Source: Streptomyces longhuiensis
GTDB lineage: Bacteria; Actinomycetota; Actinomycetes; Streptomycetales; Streptomycetaceae
Direction of reading: 5' to 3'
Length of the DNA stretch: 64,000 nucleotides
Assembly: GCF_020616555.1 (NCBI RefSeq)
Contig: NZ_CP085173.1
Span: forward strand, 1,240,001 to 1,304,000
Numbering within the stretch: position 1 is the first letter of the stretch; the number at the start of each line of letters is the position of its first letter. This document shows positions 33,072 to 41,455 of the stretch, in pieces. The notes beneath the pieces were generated by a model. That model made no database searches, had not been told where the DNA came from, and saw only the letters and a list, made by a program, of their open reading frames with translations. The translations under genes were made by a program, and so were the position numbers.

Positions 33072-34445
33072 TTACGACGCCACTCGCCGGGTCCCGGCTT
33101 CCACAGCGCTCGGCTCCTTCAGGCCCAAGTGGTCGCGCAGGGTGCTGCCCTCGTACTCGGTGCGGAACACCCCGCGTTCCTGGAGCAGCGGGACGACCTG
33201 GTCGGCGAAGACGTCGAGGCCGCCGGGGGTGATGTGCGGGACGAGGATGAAGCCGTCGGCCGCGTCCGCCTGGACGAACTCGTCGATGGTCTCGGCGACC
33301 GTGGCCGGGGAGCCGACGAAGGACTGGCGGTTGCCGGTCTCGATGACGAGATCGCGGATCGACCACTTGTTGGCGGCCGCGCGCTCCCGCCACTCACGGG
33401 CCGTGGCCAGCGGGTCACGGTACATGCGGACCTGGGCGCGGCCGCGTGCGATGGTGTGCTCACCGAGGTCCGGGTCGATGTCGGGCAGCGGACCGTCCGG
33501 GTCGTAGCCGGACAGGTCACGGTTCCAGACGAACTCCAGGTGCTTGATCGCGGTGGCGCCGCTGACCTGCTGGCGGCGCACCTCACGGGCCAGCTCCGCC
33601 GCCTCCGCGTCGCTCTCGCCGAGCACGAACGTCGCGGCGGGCAGGATCAGGAGCTGGTCGTGCGTACGGCCGTGGCGGGCGAGGCGGCCCTTGACGTCCG
33701 TGTAGAACGCCTGCCCTTCCTTGAGGGTGCTGTACCGGCTGAAGATCGCGTCGGCGCTCGACGCCGCGAACTCGCGCCCCTCGTCGGAATCACCGGCCTG
33801 GAAGATCACCGGGCGGCCCTGCGGGCTGCGGGGGACGTTGAACTGCCCGCCGATGTCGAAGTGCTGTCCCTGGTGGACGAAGGCGCCGGCCCGGGCGTCG
33901 CGCAGGAAGGTACCGCTCTCCCGGTCGGCGACGATCTCGTCCCCGTGCCAGGAGTCGAACAGCTCGCTCGCGGTGGTCAGGAACTCCTTGGCTCGGGAGT
34001 ACCGCTCGTCCTGCGGGAGGAACCCGCCGCGCCGGAAGTTCTCGCCGGTGAAAGCGTCCCAGGAGGTGACGACGTTCCACGCGGCACGCCCGTCGGAGAG
34101 GTGGTCGAGGCTGGCGAACTGGCGGGCGACCTCGTAGGGCTCGTTGAAGGTGGAGTTGATGGTGCCGGTCAGCCCGAGGTGCTCGGTGACCGCGGCGAGG
34201 GCGCTGAGGATCGTGAAGGTGTCGGGCCGCCCCACGACGTCCAAGTCATAGATTTCACCCCCCTGTTCACGCAGGCGCAGGCCCTCGGCCAGGAACAGGA
34301 AGTCGAACTTGGCCCGCTCGGCGGTCTGCGCGAAGTGCGCGAAGGAGCTGAACTCGACGTGGCTGCCTGCCTTCGGGTCGCTCCATACGGTGGTGTTGTT
34401 GACGCCCGGGAAGTGGGCCGCGAGGTGGATCTGCTTGCGAGGCAT
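33072..34445 (-). CDS. LLM class FMN monooxygenase (NtaA/DszA type)
   Basis: 457 aa TIM-barrel, long for a luciferase-like protein, matching the nitrilotriacetate monooxygenase A/DszA branch. MPRKQIHLAAHFPGVNNTTV start, RAKFDFLFLAEGLRLREQG, VTEHLGLTGTINSTFNEPYE, SDGRAAWNVVTSWDAF, RPVIFQAGDSDEGREFAA, DGFILVPHITPGGLDVFADQ. Such enzymes open sulfur or amine compounds with FMNH2 and O2. Second of two LLM genes behind a Cys-ended leader peptide, so sulfur scavenging is the likely role. Confidence 0.88.
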   Translation of the reverse strand: MPRKQIHLAAHFPGVNNTTVWSDPKAGSHVEFSSFAHFAQTAERAKFDFLFLAEGLRLREQGGEIYDLDVVGRPDTFTILSALAAVTEHLGLTGTINSTFNEPYEVARQFASLDHLSDGRAAWNVVTSWDAFTGENFRRGGFLPQDERYSRAKEFLTTASELFDSWHGDEIVADRESGTFLRDARAGAFVHQGQHFDIGGQFNVPRSPQGRPVIFQAGDSDEGREFAASSADAIFSRYSTLKEGQAFYTDVKGRLARHGRTHDQLLILPAATFVLGESDAEAAELAREVRRQQVSGATAIKHLEFVWNRDLSGYDPDGPLPDIDPDLGEHTIARGRAQVRMYRDPLATAREWRERAAANKWSIRDLVIETGNRQSFVGSPATVAETIDEFVQADAADGFILVPHITPGGLDVFADQVVPLLQERGVFRTEYEGSTLRDHLGLKEPSAVEAGTRRVAS

Positions 34446-34466
34446 GTTGTCGGTGGTCCCTCCGGC

Positions 34467-35699
34467 TCAGACGGTGGCGGTGGCGGCGTAGCGGTTGGCG
34501 GGGCGTGTGAGCCCGAGGAGTCCGCGCAGGGTGTCGGCCTCGTACGCGCTCCGGAACGCTCCGCGCCGCTGCAGTTCGGGGACGAGCCCTTGGGTGATCG
34601 CGGGCAGGTCGTGGCCGACGACGCCGGGACGCAGCCGGAATCCGGTGAGGCCCGCCTGCTGCAACTCCTGCAACAGGTCGGCCAGTTGAGAGGGAGTGCC
34701 GGCAAAGATGCGGGCGTCACTGGTGTACGTGTAGCCCGCCAGGCCGTCGAGCCGTTCGCGCCGTGCCGCCGCCGCGGCCGGGTCGTCGTCCAGGAAGACC
34801 ACCAGGTCCCCGAAGACGTGGACGGACTCGTCCGCCCGTCCGGCCGCGGCCTGTGCCGTACGGATCTCGTCGAGGACGGCACGCGCCTGATCCGCGTCGT
34901 GCGGGGTCACGAATCCGATGTCGGTGGAACGCGCGACGAGTTGGAACGGCACGCTCTTGTGGGCCAGGGCGCTGACGACCGGCTGGCCCTGGGGCGGCCT
35001 GGGGGTGATCGAGGGGCCTTTGACGCTGAAGTGCCTGCCCTCGAAGTCGATGTAGTGCAGCTTGTCGCGGTCGATGAAGCGGCCGGTGGCGACGTCCCGG
35101 ATCTCCGCGTCGTCCTCCCAGCTGTCCCACAGCCGCCGCACCACTTCGATGTGGTCGGCCGCCTCGTCGAAGAGGTCGCCCGTCAGCTCCTTCACCTCCG
35201 GGCTGTCCAGGTCCTCGATACGGAGGGCGGGAAACGTACGGCGTCCGAAGTGCGCGGCCTCGTTGCGGCGGGCCGAGACCTGTACGCGCAGTCCCGCGCG
35301 CCCGGAGCTCACATAGTCGAGCGTGGCGATCGCCTTGGATATGTGGAACGGCTCCGTGTGTGTGGCCACCACGGTCGGGACGAGACCTATGTGCCGGGTC
35401 AGCGGGGCGACGCGGGCGGCGATGAGGACGGCGTCGAGGCGCCCGCGGACCTGGTCGGTGCGGGCATCGGGCTCCGTGAAGTGCGAGGACTGTGGCCCGA
35501 GTCCGTCCTCGATGGTCACGAAGTCGAGCAGCCCGCGCTCGGCCTCCTGGACGAGGTCGGCCCAGTAGCGGGCGGTGAACAGCTCCCTGGGCCGGGACAC
35601 TTGCTCACGCCAGGCGGCCGGGTGCCAGCCGGCGCCGTCGAGGGCAACGGCGAGGTGCAGCACGGGGGTTGAAGAGGGCAGCAAAGAAGACGAGGACAC
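34467..35699 (-). CDS. LLM class flavin monooxygenase
   Basis: 410 aa from GTG 35699, preceded by AGGAAGG. LHLAVALDGAGWHPAAW start, AERGLLDFVTIEDGLGPQS, RHIGLVPTVVATHTEPFHIS, GRAGLRVQVSARRNEAAHFG, QPVVSALAHKSVPFQLVARS. Related to but distinct from its neighbour (shared RSAYEADTLRGLLGL / RTEYEGSTLRDHLGL ends). First structural gene after the leader peptide. Confidence 0.87.
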   Translation of the reverse strand: MSSSSLLPSSTPVLHLAVALDGAGWHPAAWREQVSRPRELFTARYWADLVQEAERGLLDFVTIEDGLGPQSSHFTEPDARTDQVRGRLDAVLIAARVAPLTRHIGLVPTVVATHTEPFHISKAIATLDYVSSGRAGLRVQVSARRNEAAHFGRRTFPALRIEDLDSPEVKELTGDLFDEAADHIEVVRRLWDSWEDDAEIRDVATGRFIDRDKLHYIDFEGRHFSVKGPSITPRPPQGQPVVSALAHKSVPFQLVARSTDIGFVTPHDADQARAVLDEIRTAQAAAGRADESVHVFGDLVVFLDDDPAAAAARRERLDGLAGYTYTSDARIFAGTPSQLADLLQELQQAGLTGFRLRPGVVGHDLPAITQGLVPELQRRGAFRSAYEADTLRGLLGLTRPANRYAATATV

Positions 35700-35773
35700 G
35701 AAAGGGTGCCTTCCTGATCGACCGTACGAGATGAGCGACCCTCAGGCGGAGGGTGCGACGGCGAAGAATCCGA

Positions 35774-35890
35774 TCAGGAACAACAGAGCGCGCCGGCGAC
35801 GCGCTGGAGGTCGATGTGGGCGCGGGTGTACAGGTGCACTTGGCGGTACGGGGCAAGGACCAGGGCACACAGGCGGGACACCTGGGTCAT
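35774..35890 (-). CDS. sulfur-type leader peptide ending in Cys-Cys-Ser
   Basis: 38 codons, ATG 35890 to TGA 35774. Reads MTQVSRLCALV, then VHLYTRAHIDLQRVAGALCC, S. The 'RxHIDLxRVxxAxC' end is the hallmark of short leader peptides found before sulfur-metabolism genes in Streptomyces. Two tandem Cys codons (TGT TGT) just before the stop would stall ribosomes when cysteine is scarce. A small stem (ACCCT/AGGGT) lies between it and the LLM gene 75 bp downstream. It supports cysteine-responsive attenuation. Confidence 0.82.
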   Translation of the reverse strand: MTQVSRLCALVLAPYRQVHLYTRAHIDLQRVAGALCCS

Positions 35891-36052
35891 GACCGCCCTC
35901 CCTCATCGCCGGCACACTGCATTGTCACCAAGAACGGTCCGCCCCCGCTGTCTGTTCCCGCTTCCGGCCCGAATCTCGCACGGATCCGGTCGTGTTGGTA
36001 CCGGGAAAGGCCACGACTCGAAATCGGGAAGGGGTACGACTCCCCGGGCGGA
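35891..36052. promoter_or_regulatory. promoter region of the sulfur operon
   Basis: 162 bp between the leader peptide and the zinc-ribbon gene, both minus strand. No box assigned. Confidence 0.35.
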
Positions 36053-36277
36053 TCAGTCCTCGGCGCGATGAAGCCGGATCTCACGGTTCACGAAGAGGTG
36101 CACGTATCCGCACTTCCAGCAGATCAGGCCCGTCGCCGTCTCGTCCGCCCACGCCAGCTTCATGAACTCCATGCCGGTGCTGTTGAGCTTGATGCCCCGC
36201 TCACGGAAGAGTTCGCTGCGGCAGACCTGGCAGGTGATCCACATCTCCCCCAGCGACGCGCGTACCGGCTTGGCCAT
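36053..36277 (-). CDS. small zinc-ribbon protein
   Basis: 74 aa with two CxxC pairs 36 residues apart, ITCQVCRSELF and LICWKCGYVHL, a four-Cys zinc ribbon. The rest is charged. GGGGGAG precedes ATG 36277. Conserved-looking but function not recognised. Confidence 0.7.
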   Translation of the reverse strand: MAKPVRASLGEMWITCQVCRSELFRERGIKLNSTGMEFMKLAWADETATGLICWKCGYVHLFVNREIRLHRAED

Positions 36278-36426
36278 GTTCGTACTCCCCCGAGTCCGTC
36301 CGCCCACCCCGAACGGGGCAGCATGATCACCCTACCGCCCGGTAGCGCGTGACACCCCCACAGGCTTCATCTGCCCGACTGCGGGATGCCGTCGGCGAGT
36401 TGACCAGCGAGATGCGACCTGCGACA

Positions 36427-37017
36427 TCAGCCGCTCTGCGCCAGGGAACCGACCCAGTCCTCGACGGTGACGACCTCCGCCCACTGCGGGAACAGTTTCC
36501 CGATGAGGAACCGGTGCACCTCCGGGTCGAGGTCGAGGCAGGCGTCCGACAGGACGGTGAGGCCGAAGTCCAGGTCATTGGCCTGGCACAGGGTGTGCAG
36601 CACCACGGCGCTGGTCGCGATGCCCGCCAGGACAAGGCTGTTGATGTCGCGAGCCCTGAGCACCGAGTCGAGGTCGCTGCCCGAGAACGCGCTCGCCCGT
36701 CTCTTGGTGACCACGATGTCGCCCGGCCGGGGCGCCACGTCGTCGTGGATCTCGGTGCCGGGATCCCCCTCGGTGAACAGGCCCGCCTGCAGAACGGTGG
36801 CGAGCGTTCTGTTGCGCGGGCTGACTTCGGGCTGACCCGGCCGTAGCCGCATGACCACGTAGATCACTGGAATGCCCGCCGCGCGGGCGCCCGCGATCGC
36901 CCCTTTCAGGCGAGCCAGATAACCGGATCCGTCGTCGGCGATGCGGACGACGTCCCGCTGGATGTCCATCACGAGCAGAGCGCTGTTCGCCTTCACCATG
37001 CTTGTCGTCTTCACCAT
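36427..37017 (-). CDS. isochorismatase-like hydrolase lacking the catalytic Cys
   Basis: 196 aa. Asp of the triad in ALLVMDIQRDVV, Lys in IVVTKRRASAFSGSDLDSVL. The third position, normally Cys in 'GxxTxxCV', reads LAGIATSAVVLHTLCQANDL: the Cys is Val. A Cys lies five residues later but out of register. So classic cysteine-hydrolase chemistry is unlikely, or another nucleophile serves. Two ATGs (37017, 36999) are possible; the first has GGAAGGG upstream. Confidence 0.82.
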   Translation of the reverse strand: MVKTTSMVKANSALLVMDIQRDVVRIADDGSGYLARLKGAIAGARAAGIPVIYVVMRLRPGQPEVSPRNRTLATVLQAGLFTEGDPGTEIHDDVAPRPGDIVVTKRRASAFSGSDLDSVLRARDINSLVLAGIATSAVVLHTLCQANDLDFGLTVLSDACLDLDPEVHRFLIGKLFPQWAEVVTVEDWVGSLAQSG

Positions 37018-37109
37018 GCTTGCCGGTCCCTTCCCTCACGGAGGCCATCGAGCGGGGCCTCCATGCAATCAGAAGAGCGCGAGAAGCAGGGTCCAGTGCG
37101 ATGAAGGGT

Positions 37110-38231
37110 TCACCGCCTACCGGATGCGGTGTCCGAACCACACTGTGCCGCGAGGTGGCGCCAGGGCCGTGAACCCGAATCGGCCGGTGTGCCGTCCAGG
37201 ACGCGGGCCGCGCATGTGGCCGGTTCGAGGATGACCGTGGCCAGGCTCGCCCACCGCTGCCCCTCGGGAAGTTTCATGTCGGGCAGGCAGGTGAGAGCCG
37301 CCTCGCCCTCTCCCGATATGAGGAGACCGACAAGGTCGTCGGGCGACTGCGGCAGAGCCGTGGGCGCCAGGCGCTTGCGGATGAGGTCGTAGCGCTCGCC
37401 GGAATCGGGCTGGTAGAGCCACGTCTTCTCCCCGGCCGCAGGGGCCGGCGTGAGGAAGTGGTTGGTGCGCACGAGCGTGCCCCGGTCGGAATCCACCGCG
37501 AACACACCCTCGGGACTCAGGTCGAGGAGTACGGACTCGGAGGTGTCGAAGAGGGCGAACGATCCCGACGAGGCGATCGGAGCGTCGCGCACGATCTCCA
37601 CGGCCTCCGCCACGCTCCCGGCTTCCTCCAGGACGACGGCGGCCAGGACGTGCATGGGGACGCCACCGACGCCGTCTCGGCGGTGGCCGAGGATGTTGAA
37701 GTGCAGTGCGAGGCCTGCGCTGTTGATGCCGATCTTGCCGAGGATGCCGTGCTCGGTGAGGCCGACCACGTCGTGGGTGCCGCCGCGGGACTCCAGGGTG
37801 TGCCAGTAGGGGTTGAGCTCGACATGCCAGTCCCAGGTCTGGATGCCGAAGGTGCCGACGGTGCCGGCTGCGCCACCCGTGCGGCGGACGATCGTCGAGC
37901 ATTCGCCGGGTGGGACGGTGGCGCTGCGAGCGAGTATCTCGGTGCGTGCGTTGAGCGCCGCGATGCGCCAGACGTCGGCACCGGCGCCGTGTGCGATGCC
38001 CTCGATCTCCGCCCGCGCGCGGGGGCGGAACGCGTCGATGACATCGAGCGCACGCTCGGCGTCGTCGCGGACCTCCTGCGGGCTGATGCCGCCGAGCCGG
38101 AAGAAGCGGTCGTAAGCGGCGATCCCTCCGGGAAGGGTGTCGCGCAGTCGCTCACCGCGGGCGGCTCCGCGCGCGAACGGGTCGGACGACGCGACCTCGA
38201 CGTGGAGGCGTTCGGCGGGGCGGGCGATCAT
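37110..38231 (-). CDS. C45 family autoproteolytic acyltransferase/hydrolase
   Basis: 373 aa, Ntn-hydrolase of the acyl-CoA:6-aminopenicillanate acyltransferase type. Self-cleavage would expose the Cys in TVPPGECSTIVRR. Further family blocks: GIQTWDWHVELNPYW, GLTEHGILGKIGINSAGLAL, NILGHRRDGVGGVPMHVLA, NHFLTP. GAGGAGAA precedes ATG 38231. Same strand as and 64 bp after the NCS1 permease, so the pair may import and hydrolyse or acylate an amide. Confidence 0.85.
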   Translation of the reverse strand: MIARPAERLHVEVASSDPFARGAARGERLRDTLPGGIAAYDRFFRLGGISPQEVRDDAERALDVIDAFRPRARAEIEGIAHGAGADVWRIAALNARTEILARSATVPPGECSTIVRRTGGAAGTVGTFGIQTWDWHVELNPYWHTLESRGGTHDVVGLTEHGILGKIGINSAGLALHFNILGHRRDGVGGVPMHVLAAVVLEEAGSVAEAVEIVRDAPIASSGSFALFDTSESVLLDLSPEGVFAVDSDRGTLVRTNHFLTPAPAAGEKTWLYQPDSGERYDLIRKRLAPTALPQSPDDLVGLLISGEGEAALTCLPDMKLPEGQRWASLATVILEPATCAARVLDGTPADSGSRPWRHLAAQCGSDTASGRR

Positions 38232-38295
38232 GACGGCGTTCTCCTCGCAGGGTGGGGGGATGTCGGGGCGCGGGGATGTAGCTGCCGCGCGTCGG

Positions 38296-39741
38296 TCACG
38301 CGCCCGCTTCACGGGTCACCGCGCGACGCCGGGTGCGCCCCAACACCCCGTACACGACGGCGGAGACCACGAGTCCCGCGACGAGGGACAGGTTCGCGCC
38401 GCCGAGCGACGACGCGACGGGGCCGGTCCAGAAGCTCGTACTCACGCACAGGACTCCGGCGAGAGCACCGGCGAGGAACGCCGCCACTCCCGCCCGGTGC
38501 ACGCCCGCGTCGTACCAGAACGGGCTGCCGCGCCGCTCGTCGAGGAGTTGCGGGCCGTCGTAACGGTTGCGGCAGATCCAGATGTCGGCGACGTACACGC
38601 CGACCGCGGGCCCAGTGACCACGACTACGAGTTCGAGCATGGTGTTCACGCTGGTCAGGAAGTCGAAGACGAGGAGGGCGTACAGCGTCATCGCCGTGGC
38701 CAGGATGCCGATGATCAGGACGGCCGGGATCCGGCCGAGACGCACGCCGATGGACTGGAGGGTGAGACCCGCGCTGTACGCGGTCAGGCCGTTGTTGGCG
38801 ACGGTGTTGAGGACGACCGCGATGACGAACACCGGGATGAACCAGCTCGGGAGGATCCCCTCGAGCGCCGCCTCCGGGTCGCTCATGTCGAGCGTGGTGG
38901 CGGCCAGGGCGCCTACGCCGGTGAAGAGCACGCTCGGCAGGAAGGCCCCGAGCGCCGTCCATCCCGCCACCGCCATCGGCTTGCTGTCGCGCGGCAGGTA
39001 TCGCGCCAGGTCAGGACTGTTGCTGTACGAGAGGGGGGTGGACGCGATGATCGCGAAGCCGCCGACGAGCGTCACCCAGAGCTGCGCGCCGTGCAGGGAC
39101 TCGGCGGGCCGGTAGGACCAGTCGGTGTGTCCCAGTACGTAGCCGCTGACGACGACGAACACGACGGTGAGGGCGACGCTCAGCACGGAGTACAGGCGCA
39201 CGATCGTGGCGTGGCCGTACACGCTGACCACGAGGGTGGCCGCGGCGATGGCGCAGATGATGACGCCGTCGAGCACGGGACTGTCGGGGGCGCCGAGCCG
39301 CCGGGCGAGCCCGAACGCGGCGACCGAGGCTGCGGACCAGTTCAGCGCCAGATAGGCGGCGGAGATCAGCCAGCCCGTGAGCGCGATGACGGCCTTGTTC
39401 CCGAGGACTCCGTACATGGCCCGGGAGACGACCGAGCCCGTGGTGCCCGCGGCCGGCCCGCTGACGGCGAGGACTCCGGTGAGCGCCCACAGCAGGTTGC
39501 CGGCGACGATCACCGCCAGCGCCTGTCCGAGGGTGAGGCCCATCAGGACCAGCGCCGCGCCCACGACGAGGCTCAGGTAGCTCACGTTGGGCGCCGCCCA
39601 CACTGCGAACAGCTCCCGGGGCCGGCCGTGCCGCTCCTCCTCCGGGATGTAGTCGATCCCGTGCGCTTCCAGCTGTCCGGCCTGTTCCACGGCCGTGGCC
39701 GTGTCACCGCCGGCGGTGGCTGTCAGGTCTCTGGTCGCCAT
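38296..39741 (-). CDS. NCS1 family purine/cytosine permease
   Basis: 481 aa, about 12 membrane helices. Family blocks: EERHGRPRELFAVWAAPNVS, LVVGAALVLMGLTLGQALAV, GPAAGTTGSVVSRAMYGVLG, STPLSYSNSPDLARYLPRDS, NTVANNGLTAYSAGLTLQSI. Resembles the CodB/PucI group; substrate may be a nucleobase, hydantoin or similar. A 24-bp palindrome lies 40 bp upstream of ATG 39741. Confidence 0.9.
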   Translation of the reverse strand: MATRDLTATAGGDTATAVEQAGQLEAHGIDYIPEEERHGRPRELFAVWAAPNVSYLSLVVGAALVLMGLTLGQALAVIVAGNLLWALTGVLAVSGPAAGTTGSVVSRAMYGVLGNKAVIALTGWLISAAYLALNWSAASVAAFGLARRLGAPDSPVLDGVIICAIAAATLVVSVYGHATIVRLYSVLSVALTVVFVVVSGYVLGHTDWSYRPAESLHGAQLWVTLVGGFAIIASTPLSYSNSPDLARYLPRDSKPMAVAGWTALGAFLPSVLFTGVGALAATTLDMSDPEAALEGILPSWFIPVFVIAVVLNTVANNGLTAYSAGLTLQSIGVRLGRIPAVLIIGILATAMTLYALLVFDFLTSVNTMLELVVVVTGPAVGVYVADIWICRNRYDGPQLLDERRGSPFWYDAGVHRAGVAAFLAGALAGVLCVSTSFWTGPVASSLGGANLSLVAGLVVSAVVYGVLGRTRRRAVTREAGA

Positions 39742-40130
39742 CGCGTCCTCCCATGAAGCGTCACGGCATGACCGATCGACCCTATTGGCCGCATGCCCAA
39801 TAGGGGAGATCTAATAGCGGAGGGTCGCGAGACGTCAAGGGTTCACCGGAAATACGTTCGCGGTACAACGGCAGCCGCACCGTCGATACGCCATGTTCAG
39901 GACGCGCCCGGACCCCGACGGGCGCCTCGGCCCTGACGCCCGCGGGACGAAGGACACCTCACGGACCGCGACGACGGAGGCGCCCGCGAAAGCTGCCGTC
40001 GCCGCCCGACCGGCCTGAGACACGAGAGCCGCCAGCCGCCAGAGCCGCCAGCCAGGGAACGAGCCGACGTCTGCCGCTCGGCATGCGACGGCTCGCTCCC
40101 CGACCTGGCGGCCCCGTGCGTGGCGTGGGG
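39742..40130. other. gap with permease promoter
   Basis: 389 bp without a gene. Holds the operator-like palindrome at 39781-39804. The rest shows nothing I can assign. Confidence 0.45.
39781..39804. promoter_or_regulatory. operator-like palindrome CCTATTGG-N8-CCAATAGG
   Basis: Perfect 8-bp arms with an 8-nt spacer, 40 bp upstream of the permease start, so probably over its promoter. AT content is higher than the surroundings. No regulator gene is adjacent. Confidence 0.65.
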
Positions 40131-41291
40131 TTACGCGGCCGGCTTGCCCGGCTGGTCGTGGGTCGAGCAGTGGATTCCGCCGCCGCCACCCGCGATGGTG
40201 TCGATCTTCACGGGCACGATGTCGCGCGTCGGGAAGTGCTCCTGGAGGATCCCCCTCGCACGGTCGTCGGCCCGGGTGTCACCGAAGCGCGGCATGAACA
40301 CCGCGCCATTGGCGATGTAGAAGTTCGCGTACGTCGACACGAAGTCGTCGCCGGTTCCGGTGATCCTGTCGAGGTCCGGCTGGGGCAGGTCGATGACTTC
40401 CAGGCGCTTGCCGCGGGCGTCCGTGGCCTTCTTGAGGACCGACCTGGCCTGGTCTGCCGAGCGCGACCAGACGTCCGGCGGGCTGCCGGGAAACGCCTGG
40501 TCCACGAGGACGACCCCCGGGGCGGTGAACCTGACGAGGCTGTCGACGTGCGCGTCGGTGATGTCCTGTCCGCGGACTCCGGCCAGCCAGAGCACCTTCT
40601 CGACGCCCAGAGTGCTCTTGAGCTCGGCCTCGATCTGATCGCGGCTCTTCCCGGGGTTGCGGTTCTTGTTGACCACCGAGCTCTCGGTGACGAGCAGGGT
40701 GCCCTCACCGTCGGTCTCGAAGGAGCCGCCCTCGGCGACGAGCGGGGCCTTCGAGCGGGCGATGCCGTACTTCTCCAACAGGAGCCGGCCGACCTGCGCG
40801 TCGTTGCGGTGCTCCTGCTTGCCGCCCCAGCCGTTGAAGTTGAAGTCGACACCCAGCAGTCGGTCGTCGGACTCATCGACGAACACCGGGACGATGTCGC
40901 GCGCCCACAGGTCGTCCACCTCGAGGGGGATGACCTCGACCTGGGAACCGCAGGCCCGCTGGGCGGCGTCGACCTGCTCCGGCCGTGCCATGAGCACCAC
41001 CGCCTCGTACTCCGCCACGGCCCGCGCCACGCGAGCGATGTCCGCACGCACGGCGGGCAGATCCTCGAACCACACCGATTCCAGCGCGGGCCACGACATG
41101 AACGTGCGGGTGTGGCTGTCCCACTCCGCTCCGAACCTGCGGCCCGAGGCCTTCGCCCCGCTCCCGGAGGGCGAGGACGCGGAGGAGGTCAGGTCGTCAC
41201 CGGGATTGCAGGCCGCGGCTCCGAGGGCGAGCGCACCGAGGCCGGCGAAGGATCGCAGGACGCTGCGACGGGACATGGGGGGATGGGGCAC
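40131..41291 (-). CDS. agmatine deiminase family protein, Tat lipoprotein (copy 1)
   Basis: 386 aa from GTG 41291 (GGAG upstream; ATG 41276 also possible). Twin-arginine signal MSRRSVLRSFAGLGALALGA followed by a lipobox AAC, so an exported lipoprotein. Guanidine-modifying core: HTRTFMSWPALESVWFED, VDDLWARDIVPVFVDES, NFNGWGGKQEHR, EGGSFETDGEGTLLVTESS, GVRGQDITDAHVDSLVRF, and catalytic Cys in GGGGGIHCSTHDQ. Hydrolyses agmatine or a related guanidine to a ureido product plus ammonia. Confidence 0.88.
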   Translation of the reverse strand: MPHPPMSRRSVLRSFAGLGALALGAAACNPGDDLTSSASSPSGSGAKASGRRFGAEWDSHTRTFMSWPALESVWFEDLPAVRADIARVARAVAEYEAVVLMARPEQVDAAQRACGSQVEVIPLEVDDLWARDIVPVFVDESDDRLLGVDFNFNGWGGKQEHRNDAQVGRLLLEKYGIARSKAPLVAEGGSFETDGEGTLLVTESSVVNKNRNPGKSRDQIEAELKSTLGVEKVLWLAGVRGQDITDAHVDSLVRFTAPGVVLVDQAFPGSPPDVWSRSADQARSVLKKATDARGKRLEVIDLPQPDLDRITGTGDDFVSTYANFYIANGAVFMPRFGDTRADDRARGILQEHFPTRDIVPVKIDTIAGGGGGIHCSTHDQPGKPAA

Positions 41292-41455
41292 TGAGAACTC
41301 CGGAATTCAGCTGACGGGCCACTTTCAGGATTGCTGGATCCTGCATCGTGGAGCCCTGGGGACAGAAAATATCCGACGCCGGTTGCCGTTTCGGCTGTCT
41401 GGGCGCGCTTTCAGGTGGTCTGGATGCGATTTCGGATACCTGCGTGCATGGGGGG

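Noticed and set aside
32703..35672. 989-codon plus-strand open frame
   Set aside because: It is the antisense shadow of the two LLM genes and the IMPase gene; composition is Gly/Val/Asp-rich without motifs, and both true genes have strong family signatures.
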